Origin: an uncultured Alphaproteobacteria bacterium | GTDB taxonomy: Bacteria > Pseudomonadota > Alphaproteobacteria > HIMB59 > GCA-002718135 | Length of the DNA: 59,312 nucleotides | Direction of reading: 5' to 3' | Assembly: GCA_902530685.1 (NCBI GenBank) | Contig: CACAAZ010000005.1 | Location: forward strand, 1 to 59,312 | Part shown: piece by piece, positions 43,667 to 53,627 of the stretch | Numbering within the stretch: position 1 is the first letter of the stretch | How the letters are laid out: each line of letters starts with the position of its first letter | The notes under the pieces: model-generated | What the model was told of the DNA's origin: nothing | Database searches by the model: none | Seen by the model: only the letters and a program-made list of their open reading frames with translations | Made by a program: the position numbers and the translations under genes

Positions 43667-44299
43667 ATGGGAAAAGTTATAGCATTTTCTAATCAAAAAG
43701 GTGGTTCAGGTAAATCGACTCTTTCAGCAAATTTATCAGTTTTGTGGAGCAATAGTGGTTACAAAGTAGCTGTCATAGATGCTGATGCACAAAAAAGTCT
43801 ATCATATTGGCTTGAAGCTAGAAAATCTTACTATGGTGAAGGTGATATTGGAATAACTCAATTAAATTTTGATATCAGGAATTTAATAGATGAAATTAAA
43901 GCTATAAAAAGAAAATATGATTTTATAATAATTGATAGCCCTCCATCTATAACTTTTGAAACAATGCAGGTTGTAAAAGCTTCTGATAGAGTATTTGTTC
44001 CAGTACAACCAAGTCCGGTAGACTTAATGGCTACACTGCCTTTTTTAAAAATTGCAAAACAAGAAAGAAAAAATCCAATAATTATTCTTAATAGAGTGAT
44101 GCCAAGAGCAAAATTAACTGACGCAATGATTTTGCGTTTAAGATATGCTGGTGCTAAAATTGCTCGCTCAAGACTGTCTAGCAAAGTATTATTTGCAGAA
44201 ACATTTTCAGTTGGAAGGGGTGTAGTTGATATAAGTGTTAAATCAGATGCCTCAAAAGAAATAATTAATGTTGGAAACGAAATTTTAAGAAATTTCTAA
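43667..44299 (+). CDS. ParA/MinD-family partition ATPase, orphan
   Basis: This is a 210-residue deviant-Walker ATPase. The Walker A KGGSGKST is near residue 11 (AFSNQKGGSGKSTLSANLS), followed by AVIDADAQKSLSYWLE and FIIIDSPPSIT. ParA-like proteins position cargo such as plasmids, chromosomes or protein clusters on the nucleoid. No parB or parS is visible beside it; the next gene is glmU, 4 bp away. It is therefore an orphan, perhaps of the McdA or ParC type. The cargo is unknown. Confidence 0.85.
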   Translation: MGKVIAFSNQKGGSGKSTLSANLSVLWSNSGYKVAVIDADAQKSLSYWLEARKSYYGEGDIGITQLNFDIRNLIDEIKAIKRKYDFIIIDSPPSITFETMQVVKASDRVFVPVQPSPVDLMATLPFLKIAKQERKNPIIILNRVMPRAKLTDAMILRLRYAGAKIARSRLSSKVLFAETFSVGRGVVDISVKSDASKEIINVGNEILRNF

Positions 44300-44303
44300 C
44301 TTA

Positions 44304-45602
44304 ATGTCTGATATTACAACTGTTATACTTGCTGCAGGCAATAGTACGAGATTTAAAGCAAGTAAATCAAAGCTTGTTTATCCATTATGTGGGTTACCAA
44401 TTGTTTCACATATTTTTAATATTGCAAAAAAAATATCTGGTAAAAATATATTAGTTGTATCTAATGAAAAAAATAAAGAAGAATTAAAGGTAATACTAAA
44501 TACCTCAAAGTTAGTTGTTCAAAAAAAACAAAAAGGGACTGCTGATGCAATTGAGCAAGTTAAAAAATATGTTAAATCAAAAAATATTTTAATTTTATTT
44601 GGTGATACACCTTTAGTTGAAGCTAAAGATATAAGAAAACTGGTAAGTAAATTTAAAAAAAGTAAAGCGAAAGCTTCATTAATTGCATTTAATACTTCAG
44701 AGCCACATGGTTATGGTAGGTTATTATTAAATAACAACTACGTTGAAGAAATAATTGAGCAAATCAATTTAAAACCTGAACAAAAAAAAATCAATTTATG
44801 TAATTCTGGTATTTTGATAGCAAATACTAAATTATTATTTGATAATTTAAAAAATATTAAAGAAAATAAAATTAAAAAAGAAAGATATCTTCCTGATATA
44901 TGCAAAATTTTTTCAAAAAAAAATATTCCTATCAATTATATTGAGTGCAACAAAGATACAATGTTGGGCATAAATACATTGTATGATTTTAATGTTGTAC
45001 AAAATATATTACAAAAAAAATACGTAAAAAATTTTATAAAAAATGGAGTCAATTTTTTAAAACCCAATACTTGTTATTTAAGCTATGACACCAAAATTGA
45101 ACCTACTGTTACAATTGAAAGCAATGTTACAATAAAGGAAAAAACAATTATTAAAAAAGGTTCAATAATTAAAAGTAATTCATACTTAGAAGAGGTTACA
45201 ATAGATGAAAATTCACATATTGGTCCAAGTGCTAGATTAAGACCAAAAACAAAAATCGGAAAAAAATCAAAGATTGGTAACTTTGTTGAAATTAAAAATT
45301 CTAAAATTGGAAATAATGTTTCTATTGCTCATCTTTCGTATGTTGGAGATTCAGAAATAGGAAATAATGTGAATATAGGTGCCGGCACAATAACTTGTAA
45401 CTATGATGGAGAGAAAAAACACAAAACGATAATAAAAGATAATGTATTTATAGGTTCAAACACATCACTCATAGCTCCAGTTGTAATTGAGTCTAAATCT
45501 AGAATTGGCGCAGGTAGTGTTATCACTAAAAATATTCCCAAAAATTCACTTGCTATTGAGAGATCAGCCTTAAAAATTCTAAGAAATAAAAGATCTAGAT
45601 AA
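44304..45602 (+). CDS. glmU: Bifunctional UDP-GlcNAc pyrophosphorylase / glucosamine-1-phosphate acetyltransferase
   Basis: This enzyme makes UDP-GlcNAc for peptidoglycan and LPS. It has 432 residues. The N-terminal uridylyltransferase domain (1-225) starts VILAAGNSTRFKASKSKL, with KQKGTADAIEQ and FGDTPL. The C-terminal left-handed beta-helix acetyltransferase carries GPSARLRPKTKIG, GNFVEIKNS, GAGTITCNYDGEKKH and IGAGSVITKNI. It is slightly short but complete. It follows the orphan parA gene by 4 bp. A weak AACCCT/AGGGTT repeat lies after its stop (45604-45632). Confidence 0.94.
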   Translation: MSDITTVILAAGNSTRFKASKSKLVYPLCGLPIVSHIFNIAKKISGKNILVVSNEKNKEELKVILNTSKLVVQKKQKGTADAIEQVKKYVKSKNILILFGDTPLVEAKDIRKLVSKFKKSKAKASLIAFNTSEPHGYGRLLLNNNYVEEIIEQINLKPEQKKINLCNSGILIANTKLLFDNLKNIKENKIKKERYLPDICKIFSKKNIPINYIECNKDTMLGINTLYDFNVVQNILQKKYVKNFIKNGVNFLKPNTCYLSYDTKIEPTVTIESNVTIKEKTIIKKGSIIKSNSYLEEVTIDENSHIGPSARLRPKTKIGKKSKIGNFVEIKNSKIGNNVSIAHLSYVGDSEIGNNVNIGAGTITCNYDGEKKHKTIIKDNVFIGSNTSLIAPVVIESKSRIGAGSVITKNIPKNSLAIERSALKILRNKRSR

Positions 45603-45649
45603 TAACCCTTGTTTCAAGATATATTAGGGTTTATGAGCCTTTTCAAATT

Positions 45650-47023
45650 ATGAGCGATAAATGGTCACCAAATAGTTGGAGAAATAAAGATGCTCTTCAT
45701 ATGCCAAATTATCAGAATGAAGATCATCTAAATAAAACTCTAAACGAAATTTCCAAATATCCACCTTTAGTTTTTGCTGGAGAGGCGAGACTATTAAAAA
45801 AGAAACTTGGAGAAGTTGCAAACGGAAATGCTTTTTTATTACAAGGTGGAGATTGTGCTGAAAGTTTTGCAGATTTTCATCCAGATAATATTAGAGATAC
45901 ATTTAAAGTTATTTTACAAATGGCTGTTGTTTTGACGTTTGGTGCCTCTTGTCCAATTGTTAAAGTAGGAAGAATTGCTGGACAATTTGCAAAGCCAAGA
46001 TCATCTGCTACAGAAGTTATTAATGATTTAGAACTTGAGTCTTATAAAGGTGATATAATTAATGGGATCGACTTCAATCTAAAAGATAGAGATCCTAATC
46101 CAGATAGATTGATACAAGCTTACAATCAGTCTGCATCAACTCTTAATTTATTAAGAGCTTTTTCTCAAGGCGGGTTTGCTAATTTAAATAAAATACATCA
46201 ATGGAACCTAAATTTTGTTAAAGGTGAGAATGCTGCTAAATTTAGAGAGATATCTTCTAGAATTGACGAATGCTTATCTTTTATGGAGGCATGTGGAATA
46301 AATGGAAACAGTGTAAGACAATTAAATGAAACAGACTTCTTTACAAGTCATGAAGCTTTACTTCTTCAATATGAGGAAGCATTAACAAGAATAGATAGTA
46401 CTTCAGGTAAGTGGTACGATGTTTCAGCTCACATGTTGTGGGTAGGTGACAGAACACGACAACTTGATGGGGCACATATTGAATTTTTAAGAGGTATTGA
46501 GAACCCTATAGGTATTAAAGTGGGTCCAAGCACAAAGACAGAAGAACTATTAAAGATATTAGATGTGTTGAATCCAAATAATGAGTCTGGAAAAATAACT
46601 CTGATATGTAGAATGGGTCATGAAAAAGTTAGTGGAATACTTCCAAAAATAATTAGATCAGTTAATTCAGCTGGTAAAAATGTTGTTTGGACTTGTGACC
46701 CTATGCATGGAAATACTATCAAATCTAACACGGGTTTTAAAACTAGGCCATTAAAAGATATAATTTCTGAAATTCAGCAATTTTTTCAAATTCACAGAAG
46801 TGAAGGAACATATCCAGGAGGTGTACATTTAGAAATGACTGGTCAAGATGTTACAGAATGTATGGGAGGTCTCCAAGAAATAACAGATGAAGATCTAAAA
46901 AATAGATATCATACATATTGTGATCCGAGACTAAATGCCTCGCAGTCTCTAGAATTGGCTTTTTTATTATCAGATTTTTTAAAAGAAGAAAAATTACTCT
47001 CAAAGCAATCTTCAAATTTATAA
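45650..47023 (+). CDS. Class II 3-deoxy-7-phosphoheptulonate synthase (DAHP synthase)
   Basis: This enzyme catalyses the first step of the shikimate pathway, from PEP and erythrose 4-phosphate. It has 457 residues, the plant-like class II type (about 450), not the E. coli AroFGH type. Motifs include FLLQGGDCAESFADF, VKVGRIAGQFAKPRSS, HMLWVGDRTRQLDGAHIEFLRG, IGIKVGPS, WTCDPMHGNT and YPGGVHLEMTGQDVTECMGG. It is a single gene between glmU (47 bp upstream) and nadE (21 bp downstream). Feedback control cannot be judged from sequence. Confidence 0.94.
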   Translation: MSDKWSPNSWRNKDALHMPNYQNEDHLNKTLNEISKYPPLVFAGEARLLKKKLGEVANGNAFLLQGGDCAESFADFHPDNIRDTFKVILQMAVVLTFGASCPIVKVGRIAGQFAKPRSSATEVINDLELESYKGDIINGIDFNLKDRDPNPDRLIQAYNQSASTLNLLRAFSQGGFANLNKIHQWNLNFVKGENAAKFREISSRIDECLSFMEACGINGNSVRQLNETDFFTSHEALLLQYEEALTRIDSTSGKWYDVSAHMLWVGDRTRQLDGAHIEFLRGIENPIGIKVGPSTKTEELLKILDVLNPNNESGKITLICRMGHEKVSGILPKIIRSVNSAGKNVVWTCDPMHGNTIKSNTGFKTRPLKDIISEIQQFFQIHRSEGTYPGGVHLEMTGQDVTECMGGLQEITDEDLKNRYHTYCDPRLNASQSLELAFLLSDFLKEEKLLSKQSSNL

Positions 47024-47044
47024 ATTTATATTTATATATTACTT

Positions 47045-47785
47045 ATGAATTCAAAAGATAAAATTTTATATATTTCTAATTGGATTAAAGATTACGCTAA
47101 ATCTATAAATAATAATCCAACTACACTAGTAATAGGAGTGTCAGGAGGAGTTGACTCAGCTCTTACTAGCACCTTATGTGCTCAAACTGGTTTAAAAACT
47201 ATAGCTGTTTCAATGCCTATTAAGCAAAATTCATCACAACATGATTTAAGTTTAAGACATTTAGAATTTTTAGAGCAAAATTACCCAAATGTAGAAACAA
47301 AAATAATCGAGCTAGATAATGTCTTTAAAACATTTCAAAATACGATGCAAAATTTTGATAGTGAGTTAGCTTTTGCAAATTCAAGATCTAGACTAAGGAT
47401 GGTAACTCTATACCAAATAGCTCAAAGTAATAATGGTATAGTTGTTGGTACTGGAAATAAAGTTGAAGATTTTGGTGTTGGATTTTATACAAAATATGGT
47501 GATGGAGGCGTAGATATATCGCCAATAGCAGATTGTACTAAAACTGAGGTGTGGGAATTAGCCGAAGAAATTGGGGTTATAAAAGATATTATTAGCGCAG
47601 CACCGACAGATGGTTTATGGGATGATAGTAGAAATGATGAAAGCCAGCTTGGTCTTTCATATAAGCAATTAGAAGAAGCAATGGAAAATAAGTCTAGTGA
47701 ATACTTCAGTAGATACGAAGAAATTAGAAAGCCAAATCTTCATAAGATGAAGCCTATTCCCGTTTGCGAAATTCCTAAAGAATAA
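47045..47785 (+). CDS. nadE: NH3-dependent NAD+ synthetase
   Basis: This enzyme amidates deamido-NAD to NAD using ammonia. It has 246 residues, the short form without an N-terminal glutaminase domain. The PP-loop is GVSGGVDSALT, followed by SRLRMVTLYQIAQ, GTGNKVEDFGVGFYTKYGDGGVDI (the P2 loop) and PTDGLWDDSRNDESQLGLSY. It is 1 bp from gltX, so the two are likely in one operon. Confidence 0.94.
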   Translation: MNSKDKILYISNWIKDYAKSINNNPTTLVIGVSGGVDSALTSTLCAQTGLKTIAVSMPIKQNSSQHDLSLRHLEFLEQNYPNVETKIIELDNVFKTFQNTMQNFDSELAFANSRSRLRMVTLYQIAQSNNGIVVGTGNKVEDFGVGFYTKYGDGGVDISPIADCTKTEVWELAEEIGVIKDIISAAPTDGLWDDSRNDESQLGLSYKQLEEAMENKSSEYFSRYEEIRKPNLHKMKPIPVCEIPKE

Positions 47786-47786
47786 C

Positions 47787-49121
47787 ATGAAGTGTAGGTT
47801 CGCTCCTAGCCCTACAGGAAAAATACATATCGGTAATGCTAGATCAGCAATTTTGAATTGGATTTTTTGTCAAAAAAATCAAGGTGAGTTTATATTAAGA
47901 ATTGATGATACTGATGCCAATAGGAGTTCTAAAGAATTTGAGACAAGTATAAAAGATGATCTTAAATGGCTTGGATTAAATTGGAGTTATACTTTTAATC
48001 AATCCTCTAGACAACATATTTACAATGAGAAAATCCAAATTCTAAAACAAAAGAATAGACTTTATCCATGTTTTGAAACAGAAGAGGAATTAGCTTTAAA
48101 GAAAAAATCTTTGTTATCATCTGGGAAACCACCTATTTATGACAGATCATCACTAAATCTAACTTATGAAGAAGTAGAAAAAAAAATAGAATCTGGAATC
48201 CAACCCCATTGGAGATTCAAATTAGATCATGAAAATATTGGTTGGAAAGACATCATTAAAGGAGATGTTTCATTTGATGCAAAAAATTTGAGTGATCCTG
48301 TTTTAATTAGAGCTGATGGAACATTGTTATACCATTTACCGTCAGTCATTGATGATATTGAAGAAAAAATTACGCATATTATTAGAGGGGAAGATCACAT
48401 AGCTAATACTGCTTATCATATTCAAATTTTTAAGGCTCTTGAGTCTTCTATTCCATCATTTGCTCATCATCCATTCTTAGTTGATGAAACTGGTAAGGGT
48501 TTTAGCAAAAGACTTGGAAGTCTTTCAATTGAAAATTTTAGAGACGAAGGATACGAAAATATATCTTTACTTAATTATTTTCTTTTTATTGGTTCGAGCA
48601 GTAATATTGATCCAATCAAAGATTTAAATGAAATAGTAAAAAAATTTGATATTCAAAGCTTATCTAAATCATCTGCTAAATTTTCAATTGAATCCTTAAG
48701 AAATCTTAACGAAAATACCATTAAATTATTTAGTTATAATGAAATTAGTCATAAGTTAAAAAATATAAAATCTAATTTTCAAAAAGAGAGTTTTTGGCGT
48801 TTTATTAAAAATAATATTTCATTTGTTAATCAAGCTAAAGAATGGGAAGAAGTAATTACAAAAATAAATAATGCTAAAGATTTAAATATTGATTATAATT
48901 TTATTAGTACAGCAGTTGATGAATTACCCGAGGATCCTTTTGATGAAACAACATGGGATCATTGGACATCAAAAATTAACAAAAAAACTGGGCTTAAAGG
49001 AAAACATTTATTTATGCCTTTGAGGTTGATTTTGACTGGAAAATCTCATGGACCCGAATTAAAATATCTACTACCATTATTTGATAGAAAAGGAATTTTG
49101 CAAAAACTTGGAAAAATCTAG
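47787..49121 (+). CDS. gltX: Glutamyl-tRNA synthetase
   Basis: This is a class I synthetase of 444 residues. The HIGH-type motif is FAPSPTGKIHIGNARSAILNW and the second signature is KGFSKRLGS, where the usual KMSKR or KLSKR has Phe. IRGEDHIANTAYHIQIF is present. The C-terminal anticodon-binding domain (about 320-444) is typical of alphaproteobacterial enzymes. Alphaproteobacteria often carry two GluRS copies of which one may prefer particular tRNAs; which one this is cannot be told here. It is 1 bp after nadE. Confidence 0.92.
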   Translation: MKCRFAPSPTGKIHIGNARSAILNWIFCQKNQGEFILRIDDTDANRSSKEFETSIKDDLKWLGLNWSYTFNQSSRQHIYNEKIQILKQKNRLYPCFETEEELALKKKSLLSSGKPPIYDRSSLNLTYEEVEKKIESGIQPHWRFKLDHENIGWKDIIKGDVSFDAKNLSDPVLIRADGTLLYHLPSVIDDIEEKITHIIRGEDHIANTAYHIQIFKALESSIPSFAHHPFLVDETGKGFSKRLGSLSIENFRDEGYENISLLNYFLFIGSSSNIDPIKDLNEIVKKFDIQSLSKSSAKFSIESLRNLNENTIKLFSYNEISHKLKNIKSNFQKESFWRFIKNNISFVNQAKEWEEVITKINNAKDLNIDYNFISTAVDELPEDPFDETTWDHWTSKINKKTGLKGKHLFMPLRLILTGKSHGPELKYLLPLFDRKGILQKLGKI

Positions 49122-49159
49122 TAAATTTTAATTTATACTCTATTAGCGATCTAGTAATT

Positions 49160-50746
49160 ATGGAAGACAAAGTATATTTATTCGATACCACACTTAGAGA
49201 TGGTCAGCAAACAACAGGAGTTAATTTTTCTGTTAGTGATAAAATGAATATTTCTCAACATCTTGATGATTTAGGAATAGACTATATTGAAGGTGGATGG
49301 CCAGGAGCAAATCCTACCGATAATGATTTTTTTTCAAGAAATACAAAATTTTCAAAAAGTAAATTGACTGCCTTTGGTATGACTAGAAAACCAGGCAGAA
49401 GTGCTGATAACGATCCAGGATTAAATGCACTTATCAATTCTAGCGCAAGTTGTGTTTGCATTGTAGGTAAATCATCATCATTTCAGGTAAAAAATGCTTT
49501 AGAAATATCTGAAGATGAGAATTTAAAAATGATAAGTGATAGTATTCACTCAATAAAAACTAAAAATAAAGAGCCAATTTTTGATGCGGAGCATTTTTTT
49601 GATGGCTTTAAAGAAAATAAAGAGTTTGCGTTAAGTTGTATTAAAGCAGCGTATGACGCTGGAGCAAGATGGGTTGTTCTTTGTGATACAAATGGGGGAA
49701 CCCTTCCAGATGAAATTTATAATATTGTTTCAGAAGTATTAAAAGTTATACCAGGTCAAAATGTTGGTATACATGCTCACAATGATACTGATAATGCAGT
49801 CGCAAATGCGTTAGCAGCTATTAATGCTGGAGCACGACAGATACAGGGAACAATTAACGGTTTAGGAGAAAGATGTGGAAATACTAATTTGATTTCCTTA
49901 ATTCCATCTTTGGTTCTAAAAACAAAATATAAAACAAATATTTCTAAAGATAAATTAAAAAATTTAATTCATATTTCTAGAACATTAAATGATATTCTTA
50001 ACATGCCTTCAAGAAAAAATGCTCCATATGTTGGAGATCACGCTTTCTCTCATAAAGGGGGGTTGCATGCATCTGCAATAGAAAAAAATTCTTCAACTTA
50101 TGAACATATAAAGCCAGAAATAGTTGGTAATTCTAGAAACGTCGTAATTTCTAATCAGGCAGGAAGATCTAATATATTAAATCAATTAAATAAAATTAAT
50201 ATTGATCTTCCTAAAAATGAAATTAACAATATCTTAGAGATTATCAAGGAAAAAGAATCTCAAGGATATTCATTTGATACTGCTTTAGCTAGTTTTGAAT
50301 TATTAGTTAGACGTCACCTTGGTCATTTTGAAGATTTTTATAACTTAGAAAAATTTAGAGTCACAGACGAAAGAAGATGGAATGCTAAAGGTGAAATTGT
50401 TACTGAAGCAGAGGCTACAGTATTTTTAAAAGTTAAAGACTCAAATATGATGACAGTAGGTACTGGAAATGGTCCAGTAAATGCTATTGATAGTGCATTA
50501 AGAAAAGCACTGATTGATTATTATCCCAATCTCAAGGGTTTAAAGTTAACTGATTACAAAGTTATGATTCTTTCATCAGAAAAAGGAACTGGTGCTATCA
50601 CAAGAGTTTTAATTGAATCATCTGATTCTACAAATACACATTGGACAACTATTGGTGTATCTCCAAATATTATTGATGCATCTTATAGTGCTATTTTTGA
50701 TAGCATTACTTTTAAGTTGTTTAATGATTCAAAGAATAAAAATTGA
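49160..50746 (+). CDS. cimA: (R)-citramalate synthase
   Basis: The enzyme condenses pyruvate with acetyl-CoA to citramalate, an isoleucine route that avoids threonine deaminase. It has 528 residues. An N-terminal HMGL-like TIM barrel contains LFDTTLRDGQQTTGVNFS, DYIEGGWPGANPTD, HAHNDTDNAVANALAAI and GTINGLGERCGNTNL. The YEHIKPEIVGNSR region and a C-terminal LeuA-dimer regulatory domain (about 395-528) follow. The WPGANPTD stretch separates CimA from isopropylmalate synthase. It overlaps trmJ by 4 bp. Confidence 0.92.
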   Translation: MEDKVYLFDTTLRDGQQTTGVNFSVSDKMNISQHLDDLGIDYIEGGWPGANPTDNDFFSRNTKFSKSKLTAFGMTRKPGRSADNDPGLNALINSSASCVCIVGKSSSFQVKNALEISEDENLKMISDSIHSIKTKNKEPIFDAEHFFDGFKENKEFALSCIKAAYDAGARWVVLCDTNGGTLPDEIYNIVSEVLKVIPGQNVGIHAHNDTDNAVANALAAINAGARQIQGTINGLGERCGNTNLISLIPSLVLKTKYKTNISKDKLKNLIHISRTLNDILNMPSRKNAPYVGDHAFSHKGGLHASAIEKNSSTYEHIKPEIVGNSRNVVISNQAGRSNILNQLNKINIDLPKNEINNILEIIKEKESQGYSFDTALASFELLVRRHLGHFEDFYNLEKFRVTDERRWNAKGEIVTEAEATVFLKVKDSNMMTVGTGNGPVNAIDSALRKALIDYYPNLKGLKLTDYKVMILSSEKGTGAITRVLIESSDSTNTHWTTIGVSPNIIDASYSAIFDSITFKLFNDSKNKN

Positions 50747-51453
50747 CCTCAAAAAATCCAAGTATAATTTTAGTTAGACCTCAACTTCCTGAAAATATTG
50801 GAATGGTTGCTCGTGTAATGCACAACTTTGGTCTAAAAGATCTAATTCTTGTTTCGCCTAGAAATAACTGGTTAAACAATAAATCAATAAATGCAGCAAA
50901 AAAAGCAACTAAAATTATTAAGAATATTAAAGTTTATGATGATTTAGAAATTGCACTTTCTAACTTTTCTTATGTTGTGGCCACGACTAATAGAAAAAGA
51001 TATTTGGAAAAAAATTCTACTAACGATTTTAAATTCATTAAAAGAAAAATTATTGTTAATAAAAAAACAGCAATACTTTTTGGTCCTGAAAATTCAGGAC
51101 TTTCAAATGAGGATTTGAGATTATCAGATATTATTTTTAATATTGAAACAAGTAGTAAAAGTAATTCATTAAATCTTTCTCATGCAGTTACTATTTTAAG
51201 TTATAGATTATTTGATTTGAATAATTTTAAAATTACTAATTCAACTTCAATTGAAAAAGATAATATTAGTAAATATCAATTATCCAAATTCTTAAATTAT
51301 ATGTTTGAAATTCTTGAAAGAAAGAAATTTTTTACACCAAGTGAAAAAAAAGAAAGTATGAAAAATAACATTTATAGTATTTTCACTAAAATTCCTCTTA
51401 CAAAGAAAGAATTACAAACTTTATGGGGAATTACTAAAACACTTAATAAATAA
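50743..51453 (+). CDS. trmJ: tRNA (cytidine/uridine-2'-O-)-methyltransferase TrmJ
   Basis: This SPOUT-class methyltransferase modifies the 2'-O of tRNA position 32. It has 236 residues, from a TTG at 50743 overlapping the cimA stop. Motifs include IILVRPQLPENIGMVARVMHNFGLKDLILVSPR, AILFGPENSGLSNEDLRLSD and SLNLSHAVTILSYRLFD, all of the SpoU-type knot. A C-terminal extension of about 70 residues fits TrmJ rather than TrmL. The TTG start is chosen because no ATG or GTG gives the N-terminal motif. Confidence 0.9.
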   Translation: MTSKNPSIILVRPQLPENIGMVARVMHNFGLKDLILVSPRNNWLNNKSINAAKKATKIIKNIKVYDDLEIALSNFSYVVATTNRKRYLEKNSTNDFKFIKRKIIVNKKTAILFGPENSGLSNEDLRLSDIIFNIETSSKSNSLNLSHAVTILSYRLFDLNNFKITNSTSIEKDNISKYQLSKFLNYMFEILERKKFFTPSEKKESMKNNIYSIFTKIPLTKKELQTLWGITKTLNK

Positions 51454-51476
51454 GCCAAAAATCAAGAATATTAAAT

Positions 51477-51504
51477 TTGACATAGCGCTCAAAATTACTA
51501 TATA
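51477..51504 (+). promoter_or_regulatory. Sigma-70-type promoter for rpsD
   Basis: TTGACA at 51477-51482 and TATATA at 51499-51504 are separated by 16 bp and lie just upstream of the rpsD ATG at 51517. This is the most consensus-like promoter I saw in the window, and it precedes a ribosomal protein gene expected to be highly expressed. The resulting 5' leader would be very short. Confidence 0.6.
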
Positions 51505-51516
51505 GCCCTCATAATA

Positions 51517-52137
51517 ATGACAAAAAGACACAACGCTAAATACAAAATTGATAGAAGATTAGGTGTAAACTTGTGGGGTAGGCCTAAAAGCCCCTTTAAT
51601 AGAAGAAATTCTAAACCTGGGCAGCACGGCGTTCAAGGTCAAAGGAAAAAACTTTCTGATTATGGCAACCAACTCTTTGCTAAGCAAAAATTAAAGTTTT
51701 ATTACGGAGATCTTACGGAGCGTCAATTCAGAAATATTTTTAAAAAAGCATCAAATACAAAAGGTGATACAAGTCAGATTTTAATTGAGTTATTAGAGAG
51801 AAGATTAGACGCTACTGTGTACAGAATGAAATTTGTACCTACAATATTTGCAGCTAGACAACTAGTTAATCATGGCCATGTAAAGGTAAACGGTAAAAGA
51901 GTTAATATCCCATCTTTTAGTGTAAGTGATGGTGATGAAATTTCAATAAAAGATAGAAGTAAAGAAATTAATATAATTGTTGAATCAGTTACATCCCAAG
52001 AAAGAGAGATACCTGAATATCTTGAAGTTGATGTTAAAGAATTAAAGGGCCGATTTTTACGTGCACCATTAATTCACGACGTACCTTATCCTGTAACTAT
52101 GGAACCAAATTTAGTTATCGAATATTATTCTCGATAG
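51517..52137 (+). CDS. rpsD: 30S ribosomal protein S4
   Basis: This is a primary 16S rRNA-binding protein, also a translational regulator in many bacteria. It has 206 residues. The N-terminal part ([20 protein letters not shown]) and [18 protein letters not shown] are standard, followed by the S4 domain [33 protein letters not shown]. It ends with EYYSR. It stands alone here, not in the alpha operon, as is normal in alphaproteobacteria. Its end overlaps the convergent rarD by 23 bp. Confidence 0.97.
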   Translation: MTKRHNAKYKIDRRLGVNLWGRPKSPFNRRNSKPGQHGVQGQRKKLSDYGNQLFAKQKLKFYYGDLTERQFRNIFKKASNTKGDTSQILIELLERRLDATVYRMKFVPTIFAARQLVNHGHVKVNGKRVNIPSFSVSDGDEISIKDRSKEINIIVESVTSQEREIPEYLEVDVKELKGRFLRAPLIHDVPYPVTMEPNLVIEYYSR

Positions 52138-53014
52138 TTTGTTGTCGAAAAGTATCATAGATATATAATAAAATACCCAACCAAATAATTATAAATGAAA
52201 TTAATTTTGCATTAAGTATATCCTCATTTAGTATAAAAATTGAAGTAATAAAGTGAAAAGAAGGTGCCAAGTAAAATAATACACCTGCTAATCCTAATTG
52301 AATAAATTTTAATCCTAAATTAAAAAAAAATAGTGGAAATATTGTTACTACTCCAGTTAAAATTAAAAATGATGTAGTCTTTATATCAATACTTATAAAA
52401 CTACTTTTACCTAAATAAAAAAGATAAATTAAGTAGGGTATTGATATCAATGTTATCAGAAATGTCTCATATAGTAATCCAATAGATGGACTAATATTAA
52501 TTTGTTTTCTTAGTAATCCATAAATTGCCCAAGTTGTTCCTATTAAAATTATTAAATAAGGTATTTCTTTCAAATTAATAAATAGATATCCTATTGAGCA
52601 AAACATTAAAAAAACTGAAAAAAATTTCAAAGGACTGATTTTTTCTTTCAAAAATAAATAACCCAGAATTATACTAATCATTGGTGTTATAAAGTATCCC
52701 ATTGATGCATCCTGCACTCTTTCTTGATGAACAGCAAATATAAAACCTCCCCAATTTGAAGCGATTAATAATGCTGTAATACTTAAAACTAAAATATTTT
52801 TTTTTAATTTAAAGATATTAATAAAATCATTAATATTAGAAAATAAAATAAGAAAAAAAAATAAAAAGAGAAATGACCACAGACCTCTATGTAACACCAC
52901 TTCAAGAGTATTTATGTGATTTAATTCTTTAAAAAATAATGGTTGTGGCATGCCCCAAAAAATTGAAGCAACACATGAAAATATTACGCCTTTTGAAATA
53001 TTACTTTTAAACAA
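52115..53014 (-). CDS. rarD: RarD-type EamA-family transporter
   Basis: This is an inner-membrane permease of 299 residues with ten predicted helices. The N-terminal helix [20 protein letters not shown], the [12 protein letters not shown] motif and [21 protein letters not shown] match the RarD subfamily of DMT transporters. It is a separate branch from the EamA protein at 5455-6315. It converges on rpsD with a 23-bp overlap and is separated by 1 bp from grxD. The ligand is unknown. Confidence 0.87.
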   Translation of the reverse strand: MFKSNISKGVIFSCVASIFWGMPQPLFFKELNHINTLEVVLHRGLWSFLFLFFFLILFSNINDFINIFKLKKNILVLSITALLIASNWGGFIFAVHQERVQDASMGYFITPMISIILGYLFLKEKISPLKFFSVFLMFCSIGYLFINLKEIPYLIILIGTTWAIYGLLRKQINISPSIGLLYETFLITLISIPYLIYLFYLGKSSFISIDIKTTSFLILTGVVTIFPLFFFNLGLKFIQLGLAGVLFYLAPSFHFITSIFILNEDILNAKLISFIIIWLGILLYIYDTFRQQTIENNIR

Positions 53015-53015
53015 T

Positions 53016-53357
53016 TCAAGATGGGTTTACTTCTATTCCATTTGTATTAAGTAATTCTAATAGCTCTCCACTTTCAAACATTTCTCTTACAATATCACAT
53101 CCACCAATAAATTCACCTTTGATGTATAGTTGAGGGATAGTAGGCCAATTTGAAAATACTTTAATACCCTCTCTCATTTCATTACTTTCTAAGACGTTCA
53201 CAGTATTAAATTTAACACCTAATTTTGTTAATACCTCAACCGTTGCTGCTGAAAAACCACACATCGGAAAAACAGGAGTTCCTTTCATAAAAAGAACTAT
53301 ATTATTCGACTTGATTTCATTTTCTATATTTTGTGAAACATGATCATTATTATTCAT
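53016..53357 (-). CDS. grxD: Monothiol glutaredoxin (CGFS type)
   Basis: This Fe-S cluster-carrying monothiol glutaredoxin has 113 residues. The active site is C33-G-F-S (FPMCGFSAATVEVL), followed by WPTIPQLYIKGEFIGGCDI, typical of Grx4. It is adjacent to bolA (2 bp), its usual partner; Grx4 and BolA form a cluster-bridged complex in iron-sulfur trafficking and iron sensing. The neighbour pairing supports that role. Confidence 0.93.
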   Translation of the reverse strand: MNNNDHVSQNIENEIKSNNIVLFMKGTPVFPMCGFSAATVEVLTKLGVKFNTVNVLESNEMREGIKVFSNWPTIPQLYIKGEFIGGCDIVREMFESGELLELLNTNGIEVNPS

Positions 53358-53359
53358 AA

Positions 53360-53590
53360 TTACTCCGATATTGTTTTAAGTTTAAGTGCATGAAGTTCAT
53401 TACCCATTTTTCCCTTAAATGCATCATATACCATTTTGTGTTGCTCAACTCTTGTTTTACCTGAAAAATATTTTGACTTTATTGTGGCGCTGAAGTGATC
53501 ACCATCTCCCTTAAGGTCTTCAATATTTATAGTTGCGTCTGGTATAGCATCTTTAATAAATCGTTCAATTTGTTCAACAGTCATTGGCAT
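53360..53590 (-). CDS. bolA: BolA family protein
   Basis: This is a small protein of 76 residues with the BolA class II-type KH-like fold: VEQIERFIKDAIPDATINIEDL, HFSATIKSKYFSGKTRVEQHKMVYDAF and LHALKLKT. The conserved His of the C-terminal motif (VEQHKMVYD) could ligate a shared Fe-S cluster with glutaredoxin. It is the first of the bolA-grxD pair and is preceded by purB with 37 bp between them. Confidence 0.92.
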   Translation of the reverse strand: MPMTVEQIERFIKDAIPDATINIEDLKGDGDHFSATIKSKYFSGKTRVEQHKMVYDAFKGKMGNELHALKLKTISE

Positions 53591-53627
53591 AACTATAAAA
53601 TAGTTCAGATATTAAAAAAAATAAAGA

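Noticed and set aside
45604-45632. AACCCT/AGGGTT repeat after glmU as a terminator
   Set aside because: Only six base pairs with a loop of about 17 and no T run.
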